DNA of 64,000 nucleotides from Streptomyces phaeofaciens (GTDB lineage Bacteria; Actinomycetota; Actinomycetes; Streptomycetales; Streptomycetaceae), in NCBI RefSeq assembly GCF_014648915.1, contig NZ_BMSA01000024.1, positions 117,741 to 181,740 on the forward strand, written 5' to 3'. Of this stretch, positions 1 to 7,910 are shown piece by piece (position 1 is the first letter of the stretch; each line of letters starts with the position of its first letter). The notes beneath the pieces are model-generated. The model searched no databases. It saw only the letters and a program-made list of their open reading frames with translations, and was not told where the DNA came from. The translations under genes and the position numbers were made by a program.

Positions 1-849
1 CTGCTGCGCCAGCGCGTCACCGAGCTGCGCACCGAGCGCTGCGAGGTCCCCTACGCGGCCGACGCGGCGAGCCCCACCGCCCTGGTGCCCACCGCCGACG
101 CCGACCCGGCGGAGCCCGCCCGGGACGCCGAGCTCGCCCCGCTGCTCGACTGGGCTCTGCACGCCCTCGCCTCGGTGGGCGCGCTCACCTGCGGCGCCGG
201 CCAGGCCACCCTCACCCCGCTCGGCAGCTGGGCGGTCTGGGTCAAGCTGGAGCAGATCTGCGTCGCCGCGCAGAGCCCCGCGGGCAACATCGAGCAGGCC
301 GCCGAGGACATGCTGCGCGGCTGCGCCCAGCTCCGCCCCAACGCGGCCCGCTCCGAGTACCGCGCCTGGCTCGCCGCCCGCACCGTCGGCGGCGCCGTCA
401 CCGAACTGCTGGTCGCCTCCCGCGGCGAGGACGCCCTGCTGCGCGGCCTGGCCTTCGAGGCGCTGCGCGTCGTCGGCGCCCCCGCCGAGCCCGACGTCCG
501 CGCGGTCGTCGACGAGCCCGCCCTGCGGCCGTATGCGCTGCTGTGGCTGGCGGAGCACGACGGGGTGGACCCCGAGGACGCGCACGAGGTGCTCACCCGC
601 GAGGAGGCCACCTGGCTGTGGGTCGACACCGCCGCCGCCGTCGCCGACCACGGTGAGGCCCCGATGCTGGTGCGGCACCTGGAGTCCGCGCTGCAGCCGA
701 CCGTGCCCGCCCTGCTGGACGAGGTGCGGGCCGTGGGACACCCGCGCACCGTGCAGGTGCTGGTGGCGCTCGCCGCCGCGCACCCCGACCCGGCGCTGGC
801 CAAGGCCGTCCGCCGGGCCGCCTTCCAGGTGCACACCGGCGGCAGCTGA
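1..849 (+). CDS. C-terminal part of hypothetical protein (5' end outside window)
   Basis: The frame is open from base 1, so the gene starts upstream of the window. About 282 residues are visible. They are alanine/leucine-rich, soluble and mostly helical, with HEAT-like repeated helix pairs towards the end (for example around the motif ALLWLAEHDGVDPEDAHEVL and the final AHPDPALAKAVRRAAFQVHT). No catalytic motif was recognised. The stop is followed after 18 bp by the convergent VOC gene. Function unknown; only coding status is firm. Confidence 0.75.
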   Translation: MLRQRVTELRTERCEVPYAADAASPTALVPTADADPAEPARDAELAPLLDWALHALASVGALTCGAGQATLTPLGSWAVWVKLEQICVAAQSPAGNIEQAAEDMLRGCAQLRPNAARSEYRAWLAARTVGGAVTELLVASRGEDALLRGLAFEALRVVGAPAEPDVRAVVDEPALRPYALLWLAEHDGVDPEDAHEVLTREEATWLWVDTAAAVADHGEAPMLVRHLESALQPTVPALLDEVRAVGHPRTVQVLVALAAAHPDPALAKAVRRAAFQVHTGGS

Positions 850-867
850 GCCGCGGCCCCGGGGCCG

Positions 868-1281
868 TCAGCCCTGTATGTCGGGCGTGTACGTGCCGAA
901 GCTCCAGATGTTGCCCTCGACGTCCCGGGCCATGTAGTCCCGGGAGCCGTACTCCTGGTCCGTCGGGGGCATCAGGATCTCCGCGCCGTGCTCCACGGCC
1001 CTGCGGTGGTGGGCGTCCACGTCGTCCACTACGACGTAGACGCCCGTGGGGCCCGCGCCCTTCATCGCCGTGTCGAAGACGCCGCCGCGGCCCTTCGAGC
1101 CCAGCATCACCGCGCCGTTGCCCTGGACCAGCTCGGCGTGCATCACCACGCCGTCCTCGCCCTCGTACACGGACAGCTCGGTGAACCCGAAGGCCTCCGT
1201 GAGCTGCCGGATCGCGGCCTTCGCGTCGGTGTACAGGACCGACGGATAGACGCTCGGGCGTGTGCCGTTCGTTACTGCCAT
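868..1281 (-). CDS. VOC (glyoxalase/bleomycin-resistance fold) family protein
   Basis: 137 residues, a single vicinal-oxygen-chelate domain. It begins with the usual PSVLYTDAKAAIRQLTEAFG strand-helix and ends with the metal-side strand DVEGNIWSFGTYTP, typical of PhnB-like or glyoxalase-like proteins. The ATG at 1281 has a GGGGAG ribosome-binding site eight bases upstream, so it is preferred over a longer open frame to 1305. The family binds metals or small substrates; the substrate is not predictable here. It is divergent from the ABC-F gene, and three GATC sites lie within 30 bp around its start. Confidence 0.85.
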   Translation of the reverse strand: MAVTNGTRPSVYPSVLYTDAKAAIRQLTEAFGFTELSVYEGEDGVVMHAELVQGNGAVMLGSKGRGGVFDTAMKGAGPTGVYVVVDDVDAHHRRAVEHGAEILMPPTDQEYGSRDYMARDVEGNIWSFGTYTPDIQG

Positions 1282-1524
1282 GCCGATCACTCCCCTTGTG
1301 ATCACCCTTGATCACCGCCGGAAATGTCATCCGCCGCCCAGTCTGGCAGCCACCACTGACAACGCCCCGGCGGAGCGGGAAGCGCGGTGATCGAACACGC
1401 GAACGCAGAAAACTGCTTGCACGGTCCCGTTAGACTGGCCTCATGGCCATTCTCCTCGCGCATTAGACGGCGGGAACGTCCTCAGCCGCCCATACCGCCA
1501 TCGACCCCGCACAGGAGTCTGACC

Positions 1525-3123
1525 GTGATCTCCGCCTCCGGCATCGAGCTGCGCGCCGGTGCCCGCGTCCTCATCGAGAACGCCTCCTTCCGCATCGCCA
1601 AGGGTGACCGCATCGGTCTCGTCGGACGCAACGGCGCCGGCAAGACCACCCTGACCAAGGTCCTGGCCGGCGAGGGCATCCCCGCCGGCGGACAGGTCAC
1701 CCGCTCCGGTGAGGTCGGCTACCTCCCGCAGGACCCCCGCACCGGAGACCTCGACGTCCTCGCCCGCGACCGCATCCTCTCCGCCCGCGGCCTTGACGCC
1801 CTGATCCGCAAGATGCGCGAGAACGAGCAGCGGATCGCGAACGGCACCGGCGCCACCCGTGACAAGGCCATGCGCCAGTACGAGCGCCAGGAGACGGAGT
1901 TCCTCACCAAGGGCGGGTACGCCGCCGAGGCCGAGGCCGCCACCATCGCCGCCGCGCTCAACCTGCCCGACCGGGTGCTCGGCCAGCCCCTGCACACGCT
2001 CTCCGGCGGTCAGCGCCGCCGCGTGGAACTGGCTCGCATCCTGTTCTCCGACGCCGACACCCTGCTGCTCGACGAGCCGACCAACCACCTGGACGCCGAC
2101 TCGATCGTCTGGCTGCGCGACTACCTCAAGACGTACCGCGGCGGCTTCATCGTCATCAGCCACGACGTCGACCTGGTCGAGACGGTCGTCAACAAGGTGT
2201 TCTACCTGGACGCCAACCGCTCCCAGATCGACGTCTACAACATGGGCTGGAAGCTCTACCAGCAGCAGCGCGAGTCCGACGAGAAGCGCCGCAAGCGCGA
2301 GCGGCAGAACGCCGAGAAGAAGGCCGCCGCGCTGCACTCGCAGGCCGACAAGATGCGCGCGAAGGCCACCAAGACGGTCGCCGCGCAGAACATGGCCCGC
2401 CGTGCCGACAAACTGCTCTCCGGCCTGGAGGCGGTTCGCCAGTCCGACAAGGTCGCCAAGCTCCGTTTCCCCGAGCCCGCGCCCTGCGGCAGGACGCCCC
2501 TGATGGCCGAGGGCCTGTCGAAGTCCTACGGCTCGCTGGAGATCTTCACCGACGTCGACCTGGCCATCGACAAGGGCTCCCGGGTCGTCATCCTCGGCCT
2601 GAACGGCGCCGGCAAGACGACCCTGCTGCGTCTGCTGGGCGGTGTGGAGACGCCCGACACCGGCGAGGTCGTCCCCGGCCACGGCCTCAAGCTCGGCTAC
2701 TACGCCCAGGAGCACGAGACCCTCGACCCCGAGCGCTCGGTGCTGGAGAACATGCGCTCCGCCAACCCCGACCTGGACCTGGTCGAGGTCCGCAAGACGC
2801 TCGGCTCGTTCCTGTTCTCCGGCGACGACGTCGACAAGCCGGCCGGTGTCCTGTCCGGCGGTGAGAAGACCCGGCTGGCCCTGGCGACCCTCGTGGTCTC
2901 CTCGGCGAACGTCCTGCTGCTCGACGAGCCCACCAACAACCTCGACCCCGCCAGCCGCGAGGAGATCCTCGGCGCGCTGCGCACCTACAAGGGCGCGGTC
3001 GTCCTCGTCACCCACGACGAGGGTGCCGTGGAGGCGCTCCAGCCCGAGCGGATCATCCTGCTGCCCGACGGTGTCGAGGACCTGTGGGGAGCCGACTACG
3101 CGGATCTCGTCGCCCTGGCGTGA
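1525..3123 (+). CDS. ABC-F family ATPase (ribosome-associated)
   Basis: 532 residues with two ABC domains and no membrane segment, the ABC-F layout. First domain: Walker A GRNGAGKTT near residue 34, signature LSGGQRRR near 158, Walker B LLLDEPTNHLD near 180. Second domain: GLNGAGKTT near 358, LSGGEKTR near 444, LLLDEPTNNLD near 465. A basic coiled linker (KRRKRERQNAEKKAA) lies between them. ABC-F proteins act on stalled ribosomes as translation factors or antibiotic-protection proteins. The 532-residue Streptomyces type is conserved in the core genome, so a housekeeping role is likelier than resistance. GTG start at 1525 with AGGAG eight bases upstream. A -10-like TAGACT lies at 1431-1436. 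Confidence 0.92.
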   Translation: MISASGIELRAGARVLIENASFRIAKGDRIGLVGRNGAGKTTLTKVLAGEGIPAGGQVTRSGEVGYLPQDPRTGDLDVLARDRILSARGLDALIRKMRENEQRIANGTGATRDKAMRQYERQETEFLTKGGYAAEAEAATIAAALNLPDRVLGQPLHTLSGGQRRRVELARILFSDADTLLLDEPTNHLDADSIVWLRDYLKTYRGGFIVISHDVDLVETVVNKVFYLDANRSQIDVYNMGWKLYQQQRESDEKRRKRERQNAEKKAAALHSQADKMRAKATKTVAAQNMARRADKLLSGLEAVRQSDKVAKLRFPEPAPCGRTPLMAEGLSKSYGSLEIFTDVDLAIDKGSRVVILGLNGAGKTTLLRLLGGVETPDTGEVVPGHGLKLGYYAQEHETLDPERSVLENMRSANPDLDLVEVRKTLGSFLFSGDDVDKPAGVLSGGEKTRLALATLVVSSANVLLLDEPTNNLDPASREEILGALRTYKGAVVLVTHDEGAVEALQPERIILLPDGVEDLWGADYADLVALA

Positions 3124-3256
3124 TCGAATGCGTGATCCACGGCGTATGGATCATTCGGCTTACCGGTGATCCATCATCTGTGTGAGATCTCCTCGTATCG
3201 AGGTGTGTCCTACATCGATTTCACGGCCGATCCCTTTGTCGACAAGGGGTCGGCCG
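3122..3256 (+). promoter_or_regulatory. GATC cluster and large palindrome upstream of gbn
   Basis: GATC occurs at 3122, 3134, 3149, 3168, 3186 and 3229, with one more at 3416; the first overlaps the ABC-F stop codon. A near-perfect palindrome centred on GTCGAC spans 3224-3256 and may act as a terminator of the ABC-F gene. The protein encoded immediately downstream belongs to a family reported to bind GATC, so autoregulation is a reasonable inference. The rest of 3257-3458 shows no gene. Confidence 0.5.
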
Positions 3257-3458
3257 TTGCGCGTCTCTGACCTGCCATTTCGCGGAACAACCCGTTCGGC
3301 CGTACGAACGCCACCCGGTGGAATCACAGGTTCCACTTGTGGGGACGCGCTCCTGTCGTCAAAACCCTGTCGCACGGACCTTGCCGAATGGGTGGCCATC
3401 ACGCGCCGGAGGGGTGATCATGAGGGGACCAGAGCGCACTTCCCATGAGGAGGCACGG

Positions 3459-3680
3459 GTGGCCGAGACTCTGAAGAAGGGCAGCCGGGTGACCGGCGCC
3501 GCGCGCGACAAGCTCGCGGCAGACCTGAAGAAGAAGTACGACTCCGGTGCGAGCATCCGGGCGCTGGCCGAGGAGACCGGCCGCTCGTATGGCTTTGTGC
3601 ATCGGATGCTCAGCGAGTCGGGCGTCACGCTTCGTGGGCGTGGCGGAGCGACCCGGGGCAAGAAGGCCGCCTCGTCCTGA
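3459..3680 (+). CDS. gbn: Gbn-like GATC-binding nucleoid-associated protein
   Basis: 73 residues, basic at both ends (MAETLKKGSRVTGAARDKLA, RGRGGATRGKKAASS), with a central helix-turn-helix GASIRALAEETGRSYGFVHR. It looks near-identical to S. coelicolor SCO1839, described as Gbn, a small nucleoid-associated protein that prefers GATC-containing sites and influences development. That functional statement is from memory of published work. GTG start at 3459 preceded by GAGGAGG. The upstream region is GATC-rich. A hairpin (CCACCCGG/CCGGGTGG, 3709-3740) follows and probably terminates transcription. Confidence 0.88.
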   Translation: MAETLKKGSRVTGAARDKLAADLKKKYDSGASIRALAEETGRSYGFVHRMLSESGVTLRGRGGATRGKKAASS

Positions 3681-3708
3681 TCGGGCGGCCCACCGGCTTC
3701 GATGGTGG

Positions 3709-3740
3709 CCACCCGGTCGGTTCTCCGATCGGCCGGGTGG
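3709..3740 (+). terminator. hairpin after gbn
   Basis: Inverted repeat CCACCCGG at 3709-3716 and CCGGGTGG at 3733-3740, 29 bp after the gbn stop. No U-run is visible, which is usual for Streptomyces. A 12-bp direct duplication (AGCTGTTCATC plus C or T) follows at 3758-3781, ahead of the crotonase gene. Confidence 0.5.
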
Positions 3741-3821
3741 TTACTGTGCAGTCACTTAGCTGTTCATCCAGCTGTTCATCTGGCTTGATCGCTGACTGAC
3801 CGCACACATCGGAGGCGCCCC

Positions 3822-4625
3822 ATGGCCACGCCCGCCCAGGAACTCGTTCCCCTGCTCGACAAGGACGGCGTACGGCTCACCGTCGACGACGCACTCGCCA
3901 CGGTGACGCTGACCAACCCGGCCAAGCGCAACGCGCAGAGCCCCGCGATGTGGCGGGCGCTGGCCGAGGCCGGACAGCTGCTGCCGGGCTCCGTCCGCGT
4001 GGTCGTGCTGCGCGGCGAGGGCAAGTCCTTCTCCGCCGGCCTCGACCGGCAGATGTTCACGCCCGAAGGGATCGAGGGCGAACCGTCCTTCATCGACCTC
4101 GCGCGCAGTGGCGACGCCGAACTCGACGCCGCCATCGCCGGGTTCCAGGAGGGCTTCACCTGGTGGCGGCGGAGTGACGTCGTGTCCATCGCCGCCGTCC
4201 AGGGCCACGCCATCGGCGCGGGCTTCCAGCTCGCCCTCGCGTGTGACGTCCGCGTCGTCGCCGACGACGTGCAGTTCGCCATGCGCGAGACCAGCCTCGG
4301 ACTCGTCCCCGACCTCACCGGCACGCATCCCCTCGTCTCGCTCGTCGGCTACGGCCGCGCGGCCGAGATCTGCCTGACCGGGCGGTCCGTCGGGGCCGAG
4401 GAGGCGGTCGTCTCCGGGCTGGCCAACATCGCCGTTCCGGCGGCGGAACTCGACGCCGCGGCGACGGACCTCGCCTCGGCGATCCTGGCCGCGCCCCGGG
4501 ACGCCGTCATCGAGACCAAGGCACTGCTGCGCGGTGCGACGGGCCGTGACTACGACGGCCAGCGTGCCGCCGAGCGGGCCGCGCAGGCACGACGACTGCG
4601 GGACCTGGCCGGCCTCGGCGAATGA
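3822..4625 (+). CDS. enoyl-CoA hydratase/isomerase family protein
   Basis: 267 residues with a crotonase fold. The oxyanion-hole segments are visible: GEGKSFSAGLDRQM near residue 66 and VQGHAIGAGFQLALACD near 126. The downstream FAMRETSLGLVPDLTGTHPL segment carries the acidic residue usual for the second catalytic position. Family members hydrate or isomerise acyl-CoA thioesters in the cytoplasm; the substrate cannot be told. The start has GGAGG nine bases upstream. Transcribed alone, convergent with the P10-like gene. Confidence 0.88.
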   Translation: MATPAQELVPLLDKDGVRLTVDDALATVTLTNPAKRNAQSPAMWRALAEAGQLLPGSVRVVVLRGEGKSFSAGLDRQMFTPEGIEGEPSFIDLARSGDAELDAAIAGFQEGFTWWRRSDVVSIAAVQGHAIGAGFQLALACDVRVVADDVQFAMRETSLGLVPDLTGTHPLVSLVGYGRAAEICLTGRSVGAEEAVVSGLANIAVPAAELDAAATDLASAILAAPRDAVIETKALLRGATGRDYDGQRAAERAAQARRLRDLAGLGE

Positions 4626-4671
4626 GCCGTGCCCGCGGCGGGCGCCCGGCCCGGCGCGGCGGCGCGCCCGG

Positions 4672-5388
4672 TCAGCCCACCGCCGTGACCACCACCGCCA
4701 CCGTCGGGTGATCCGGCAGGGCGTTCCCCACCGCCGTCCGGACCTCCCGGGTCACATCCAGGGCCCGGAGGTCCCTGGCGACGGCGATCTCCACGCGCGC
4801 GTGCCGGCGCGGCAGGGCGGTCGCGTCCCCGGCGGGTTCCGCCAGCTGCACCGCCCGGCCCAGTACGCCCGTCAGGGCCGTCACCCCCGGCACGGACCGG
4901 GCCGCCCGCGCGGCCCGCTCCTCGTCGCCGCTCCGTTCGCGCCCGGCCGGCGGTATGTCCGGGGGCGGTGCCGGTTCGGGTTCGGGAGTCTCGTCCAGCA
5001 GGGCCGTGATCCGCAGATCCACCTCCGCCACCACCAGGCCCAGCCGCCCGGCGGCGGCCCGCGCCAGAGCCTCCCGCACCCGGGCCGCCACCGCCGGCAG
5101 AGGCTCCGTCGCCACCGCCGCGAAGTCCGCCGTCAGCCGCAACGGCCCCGGCGGCAGCCCGCTCGGCGGCCGCGGTACGACGGACTCGACCGACTCGTCG
5201 GCGTTCTCCGGATCCGCCGGGGCGAGCCGCAGCCCGCCCGGCCGTACCCCCGGCACCTCCCGCACCGCCTCCCGCAGCACCGCCCGGGCCGCGGTCTCCG
5301 CGATCCACGCGCCGTCCCGCGGCCCTCCCAGGGGGAGCAGTCTCCCCAGCTCCAGCTGGTGCCGTACCGCACTCGTCCACCCGTCCAT
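4672..5388 (-). CDS. Asp23-cluster accessory protein (annotated as 'nucleopolyhedrovirus P10 family' in Streptomyces)
   Basis: About 238 residues, proline/alanine-rich, without membrane segments. A proline-rich linker (PEPEPAPPPDIPPAGRE) separates two alpha/beta halves, and each half has an Asp23-like VEIAVARDLRALDVTREVRT pattern. It is divergent from the Asp23 operon at 5477, and this neighbour pairing is recurrent in Streptomyces. Biochemical role unknown; it may contact the Asp23 proteins. The ATG at 5388 lies unusually close to a GGAGG; a TTG at 5427 is an alternative start. Confidence 0.65.
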   Translation of the reverse strand: MDGWTSAVRHQLELGRLLPLGGPRDGAWIAETAARAVLREAVREVPGVRPGGLRLAPADPENADESVESVVPRPPSGLPPGPLRLTADFAAVATEPLPAVAARVREALARAAAGRLGLVVAEVDLRITALLDETPEPEPAPPPDIPPAGRERSGDEERAARAARSVPGVTALTGVLGRAVQLAEPAGDATALPRRHARVEIAVARDLRALDVTREVRTAVGNALPDHPTVAVVVTAVG

Positions 5389-5476
5389 TCCTCCAGCCTG
5401 CCGTATCGGCGGGGCGCGGGAGGGCAACCGCGCTTACCGTGGTCGAAGGGACGACGACCGAGAAGGACGTGCGGCC

Positions 5477-5956
5477 ATGACTGAGGCAACGGAGCAGGCC
5501 CGGGCGCAGACCGAAGGCGGGACGGAGGGTGTGTCGACCCGCAAGGCCACCAGGCGCGGCGGTGGGGACCCGGGAACCCGCGGGCGGACCACCATCGCCG
5601 ACGGGGTCGTGGAGAAGATCGCGGGGCTCGCGGCCCGGGACGTCCTCGGCGTCCACGCCATGGGCAGCGGCGTCAGCCGCACCTTCGGGGCCGTACGGGA
5701 CCGGGTGCCCGGGACCTCCAAGTCGGTGACCCGTGGTGTGAAGGCCGAGGTCGGCGAGGTGCAGACCGCGCTCGACCTGGAGATCGTCGTCGACTACGGC
5801 GTCTCCATCTCCGACGTGGCGCGGGATGTGCGGGAGAACGTGATCACGGCCGTGGAGCGGATGACCGGACTCCAGGTCGTCGAGGTCAACATCGCGGTGA
5901 GCGACGTGAAGCTGCCCGATGAAGAGGACGAGGAGCCGGAACCCCGGATCCAGTGA
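5477..5956 (+). CDS. Asp23/Gls24 family envelope stress protein
   Basis: 159 residues. A disordered charged N-terminus (about 35 residues) precedes the Asp23 core: TTIADGVVEKIAGLAARDV, a central VQTALDLEIVVDYGVSISDV strand pair, and GLQVVEVNIAVSDVKLPDEE. An acidic tail follows. In Firmicutes, Asp23 is held under the membrane by the anchor AmaP and its loss triggers cell-envelope stress. This is the first gene of a tightly packed set running to 7822 that includes an AmaP-like anchor, so a membrane-tethered complex is likely. Confidence 0.87.
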   Translation: MTEATEQARAQTEGGTEGVSTRKATRRGGGDPGTRGRTTIADGVVEKIAGLAARDVLGVHAMGSGVSRTFGAVRDRVPGTSKSVTRGVKAEVGEVQTALDLEIVVDYGVSISDVARDVRENVITAVERMTGLQVVEVNIAVSDVKLPDEEDEEPEPRIQ

Positions 5957-5986
5957 CGCACCGTCCGACGATCGGAGGAACGCAGC

Positions 5987-6172
5987 ATGAGCATGGCCGT
6001 GGTCGGCATGATCGCCGGCATGGCACTGGGCTTCGCCGGGTACTTCGGCGGGTTCGGGGCCTTCCTGCTGGTGGCGGCGCTGGGCGCCATCGGGTTCGTC
6101 GTCGGCCGGTTCCTGGAGGGGGACCTGGAGATCGGCGACTTCTTCCGCACCCGTGACGACCGGCGCAGGTGA
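5987..6172 (+). CDS. small membrane protein (DUF2273-like) of the Asp23 cluster
   Basis: 61 residues: two hydrophobic segments (MAVVGMIAGMALGFAGYFGG and FLLVAALGAIGFVVGRFLEG) and a basic cytoplasmic tail ending RTRDDRRR. It resembles the small DUF2273-type protein found with asp23 and amaP. Its start has a GGAGG. Its TGA overlaps the GTG of the next gene, implying translational coupling. Confidence 0.75.
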   Translation: MSMAVVGMIAGMALGFAGYFGGFGAFLLVAALGAIGFVVGRFLEGDLEIGDFFRTRDDRRR

Positions 6173-6552
6173 CGCCGGTGAGCGAGGGCGCGGACGCCGT
6201 CGTCGGACGCCCCGCCGTCGTCCCGCCCCGTGAACGCGGGGCGACCCGGATCGCCGACCGGGTCGTCTCGAAGGTCGCCGCGCAGGCCGCCCATGAGGCG
6301 GTCGGCCCGCTGCCGCCCGACGTGACCCGCCCGCACGCCACCGTCGTGGTCCACCACGGCGCCGCGCATGTCCGGGTCCACCTCGAACTGGACTATCCCA
6401 CCGATATCGGCACCCGTTGCCGCGCGGTGCGTCGACATGTCACCGAGCGGGTAGGCGCGTTGGTGGGAATGGAGGTCCCGGAGGTCGCCGTGCAGGTCGA
6501 ACGGCTGCACCGGACGGCGGCCCACGGCGAGGCACACGGGAGGACGCGATGA
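6169..6552 (+). CDS. second Asp23/Gls24-like protein
   Basis: 127 residues with an Asp23 core (ATRIADRVVSKVAAQAAHEA, VRVHLELDYPTDIGTRCRAV, VPEVAVQVERLH). The GTG start overlaps the previous stop by four bases, and its own stop overlaps the next ATG (ATGA). The shorter, histidine-containing core differs from the 5477 protein, so the two probably form distinct subunits of one sub-membrane assembly. Confidence 0.78.
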   Translation: MTPVSEGADAVVGRPAVVPPRERGATRIADRVVSKVAAQAAHEAVGPLPPDVTRPHATVVVHHGAAHVRVHLELDYPTDIGTRCRAVRRHVTERVGALVGMEVPEVAVQVERLHRTAAHGEAHGRTR

Positions 6553-7235
6553 GCGAGCCCCGGGGCTCGGAGAGCACACTGCCCGTCCTGGAGAAATCGG
6601 CGCAGAACGAGGCGGACGACGCCACGGAAGGGGCGGCGCCGAACACGCCCGCGCATCCGGGGGAGGAACCGCCCGCCGCCCACGGCCTCGGCGGCGGCCG
6701 GCGGTTCTGGTCCGCGCGCCGCGTCCCGGCGGGCATCGTCGCGGCGGTGCTGCTCGTGATCGCGGGCGCCTTCCTGTACGACGTCGTCGCGGTCCGCGCC
6801 GACCGCACCGCGTCGGCCTGGCGGCGCGGCCTGGCCCGGGAGCTCGCCGAACGCCCCCTCGACGACACCTGGGTGCTGGTCGGCGCCGGCGTCGCGGCCG
6901 CCCTCGGCCTCTGGCTGATCGTGCTGGCCGCCACCCCGGGCCTGCGGGCCGTCCTGCCGATGCGGCGCACCCACCCCGACGTCCGCGCCGGCCTCCACCG
7001 GGACGCCGCCGCACTGGTGCTGCGCGACCGCGCCATGGAGGTCGCCGGTGTGCAGTCGGTCCGGGTACGCACCGGTCGGCGCCGGGCCGATGTCCGCGCG
7101 CTCTCCCACTTCCGTGACCTGGACGACGTCCGCACCGACCTGGACACCGTCCTCACCGAGGCCGTCCGCGGCCTGGGCCTGACCCACCCGCTCGCCCTGT
7201 CGGTGCACGTGCGGCGGCCCGGGAAGAAGAGGTGA
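6549..7235 (+). CDS. DUF6286-type membrane protein of the Asp23 cluster
   Basis: 228 residues. A disordered acidic N-terminus (about 55 residues) is followed by a transmembrane helix VPAGIVAAVLLVIAGAFLYD, an extracytoplasmic stretch, a second helix VLVGAGVAAALGLWLIVLAA and a cytoplasmic alpha/beta domain (DRAMEVAGVQSVRVRTGRRR). It resembles actinobacterial DUF6286 proteins, which accompany Asp23. ATG at 6549 overlaps the upstream stop; the downstream GTG at 7232 overlaps its stop. Likely a membrane platform for the Asp23 proteins. Confidence 0.75.
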   Translation: MSEPRGSESTLPVLEKSAQNEADDATEGAAPNTPAHPGEEPPAAHGLGGGRRFWSARRVPAGIVAAVLLVIAGAFLYDVVAVRADRTASAWRRGLARELAERPLDDTWVLVGAGVAAALGLWLIVLAATPGLRAVLPMRRTHPDVRAGLHRDAAALVLRDRAMEVAGVQSVRVRTGRRRADVRALSHFRDLDDVRTDLDTVLTEAVRGLGLTHPLALSVHVRRPGKKR

Positions 7236-7822
7236 GGGCCGTGCAGCTCAGGACCGTCAACCGGGTGCTGCTGGGGGTCGTCGGGCTGGTGCTGCTCGCC
7301 GTCGGCGGCGCGGTCCTCGCCGTGGGACTGGGCGTGTCCCCGCCGTCCTGGTGGATCCACGACGGCCCCCACGACGTCCTGCTCAGCACCGCCGAACGCA
7401 CCCGTTGGCGCACCGAGACCTGGTGGTGGCCGACGGTCATCGCCGTCCTGGCGCTGCTGGTGCTGCTGGCCCTGTGGTGGCTCACGGCGGTGCTGCGCCG
7501 CCGCCGGCTCGGCGAGGTCCTGGTCGACACCGGCGACGGCGCGGGCGCCCTGCTGCGGGGCCGGGCCCTGGAGGGTGTCCTGACGGGCGAGGCGGCCGAC
7601 CTGGAGGGCGTGGCCCACGCGCACGTCCATCTGACCGGCCGCAGGGACGCCCCGCGGACGCGTGTGCGCCTCCGGCTGGAGCCGCACGTGGACCCCGGCA
7701 CGGCCCTGCACCAGCTGACGGCACAGGCCCTGGCCCACGCGCGGGACTCGGCGGCCCTCCCGGCGCTCCCGGCCGAGGTACGGCTGCGGGCGGCCAAGCA
7801 CAAGGCGGAAAGGGTGAGCTGA
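7232..7822 (+). CDS. AmaP-like alkaline-shock membrane anchor
   Basis: 196 residues: an N-terminal membrane helix (LLGVVGLVLLAVGGAVLAVG), a short loop, a second helix (VIAVLALLVLLALWWLTAVL) and a cytoplasmic alpha/beta domain with the AmaP-like sequence ALEGVLTGEAADLEGVAHAH. AmaP anchors Asp23 to the membrane in Staphylococcus; the same role is inferred here. Last gene of the packed Asp23 operon. The start could also be the GTG at 7241. Confidence 0.78.
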   Translation: MRAVQLRTVNRVLLGVVGLVLLAVGGAVLAVGLGVSPPSWWIHDGPHDVLLSTAERTRWRTETWWWPTVIAVLALLVLLALWWLTAVLRRRRLGEVLVDTGDGAGALLRGRALEGVLTGEAADLEGVAHAHVHLTGRRDAPRTRVRLRLEPHVDPGTALHQLTAQALAHARDSAALPALPAEVRLRAAKHKAERVS

Positions 7823-7854
7823 GAGAACCCGCGCCCCGCGCCCGGCGACCCTTG

Positions 7855-7910
7855 TCGGAACCCGTGTCTCGGAACCCGTGTCTCGGAATCCGTGTCTCAG
7901 AACCCGTGCC
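7855..7910. repeat. four tandem 14-bp repeats at the 3' end of the SDR gene
   Basis: Units TCGGAACCCGTGTC (7855-7868 and 7869-7882), TCGGAATCCGTGTC (7883-7896) and TCAGAACCCGTGCC (7897-7910). The fourth unit contains the stop codon and final codons (GHGF) of the minus-strand SDR gene, so the other three look like downstream duplications of that gene end. Confidence 0.9.

Noticed and set aside
1417..1436. TTGCAC and TAGACT as a promoter pair for the ABC-F gene
   Set aside because: Only 8 bases separate the boxes; the TAGACT alone may be a -10, but no proper -35 was found.
4550..5656. Long Gly/Arg-rich minus-strand frame
   Set aside because: Shadow of the P10-like and Asp23 genes; no domain and no ribosome-binding site.
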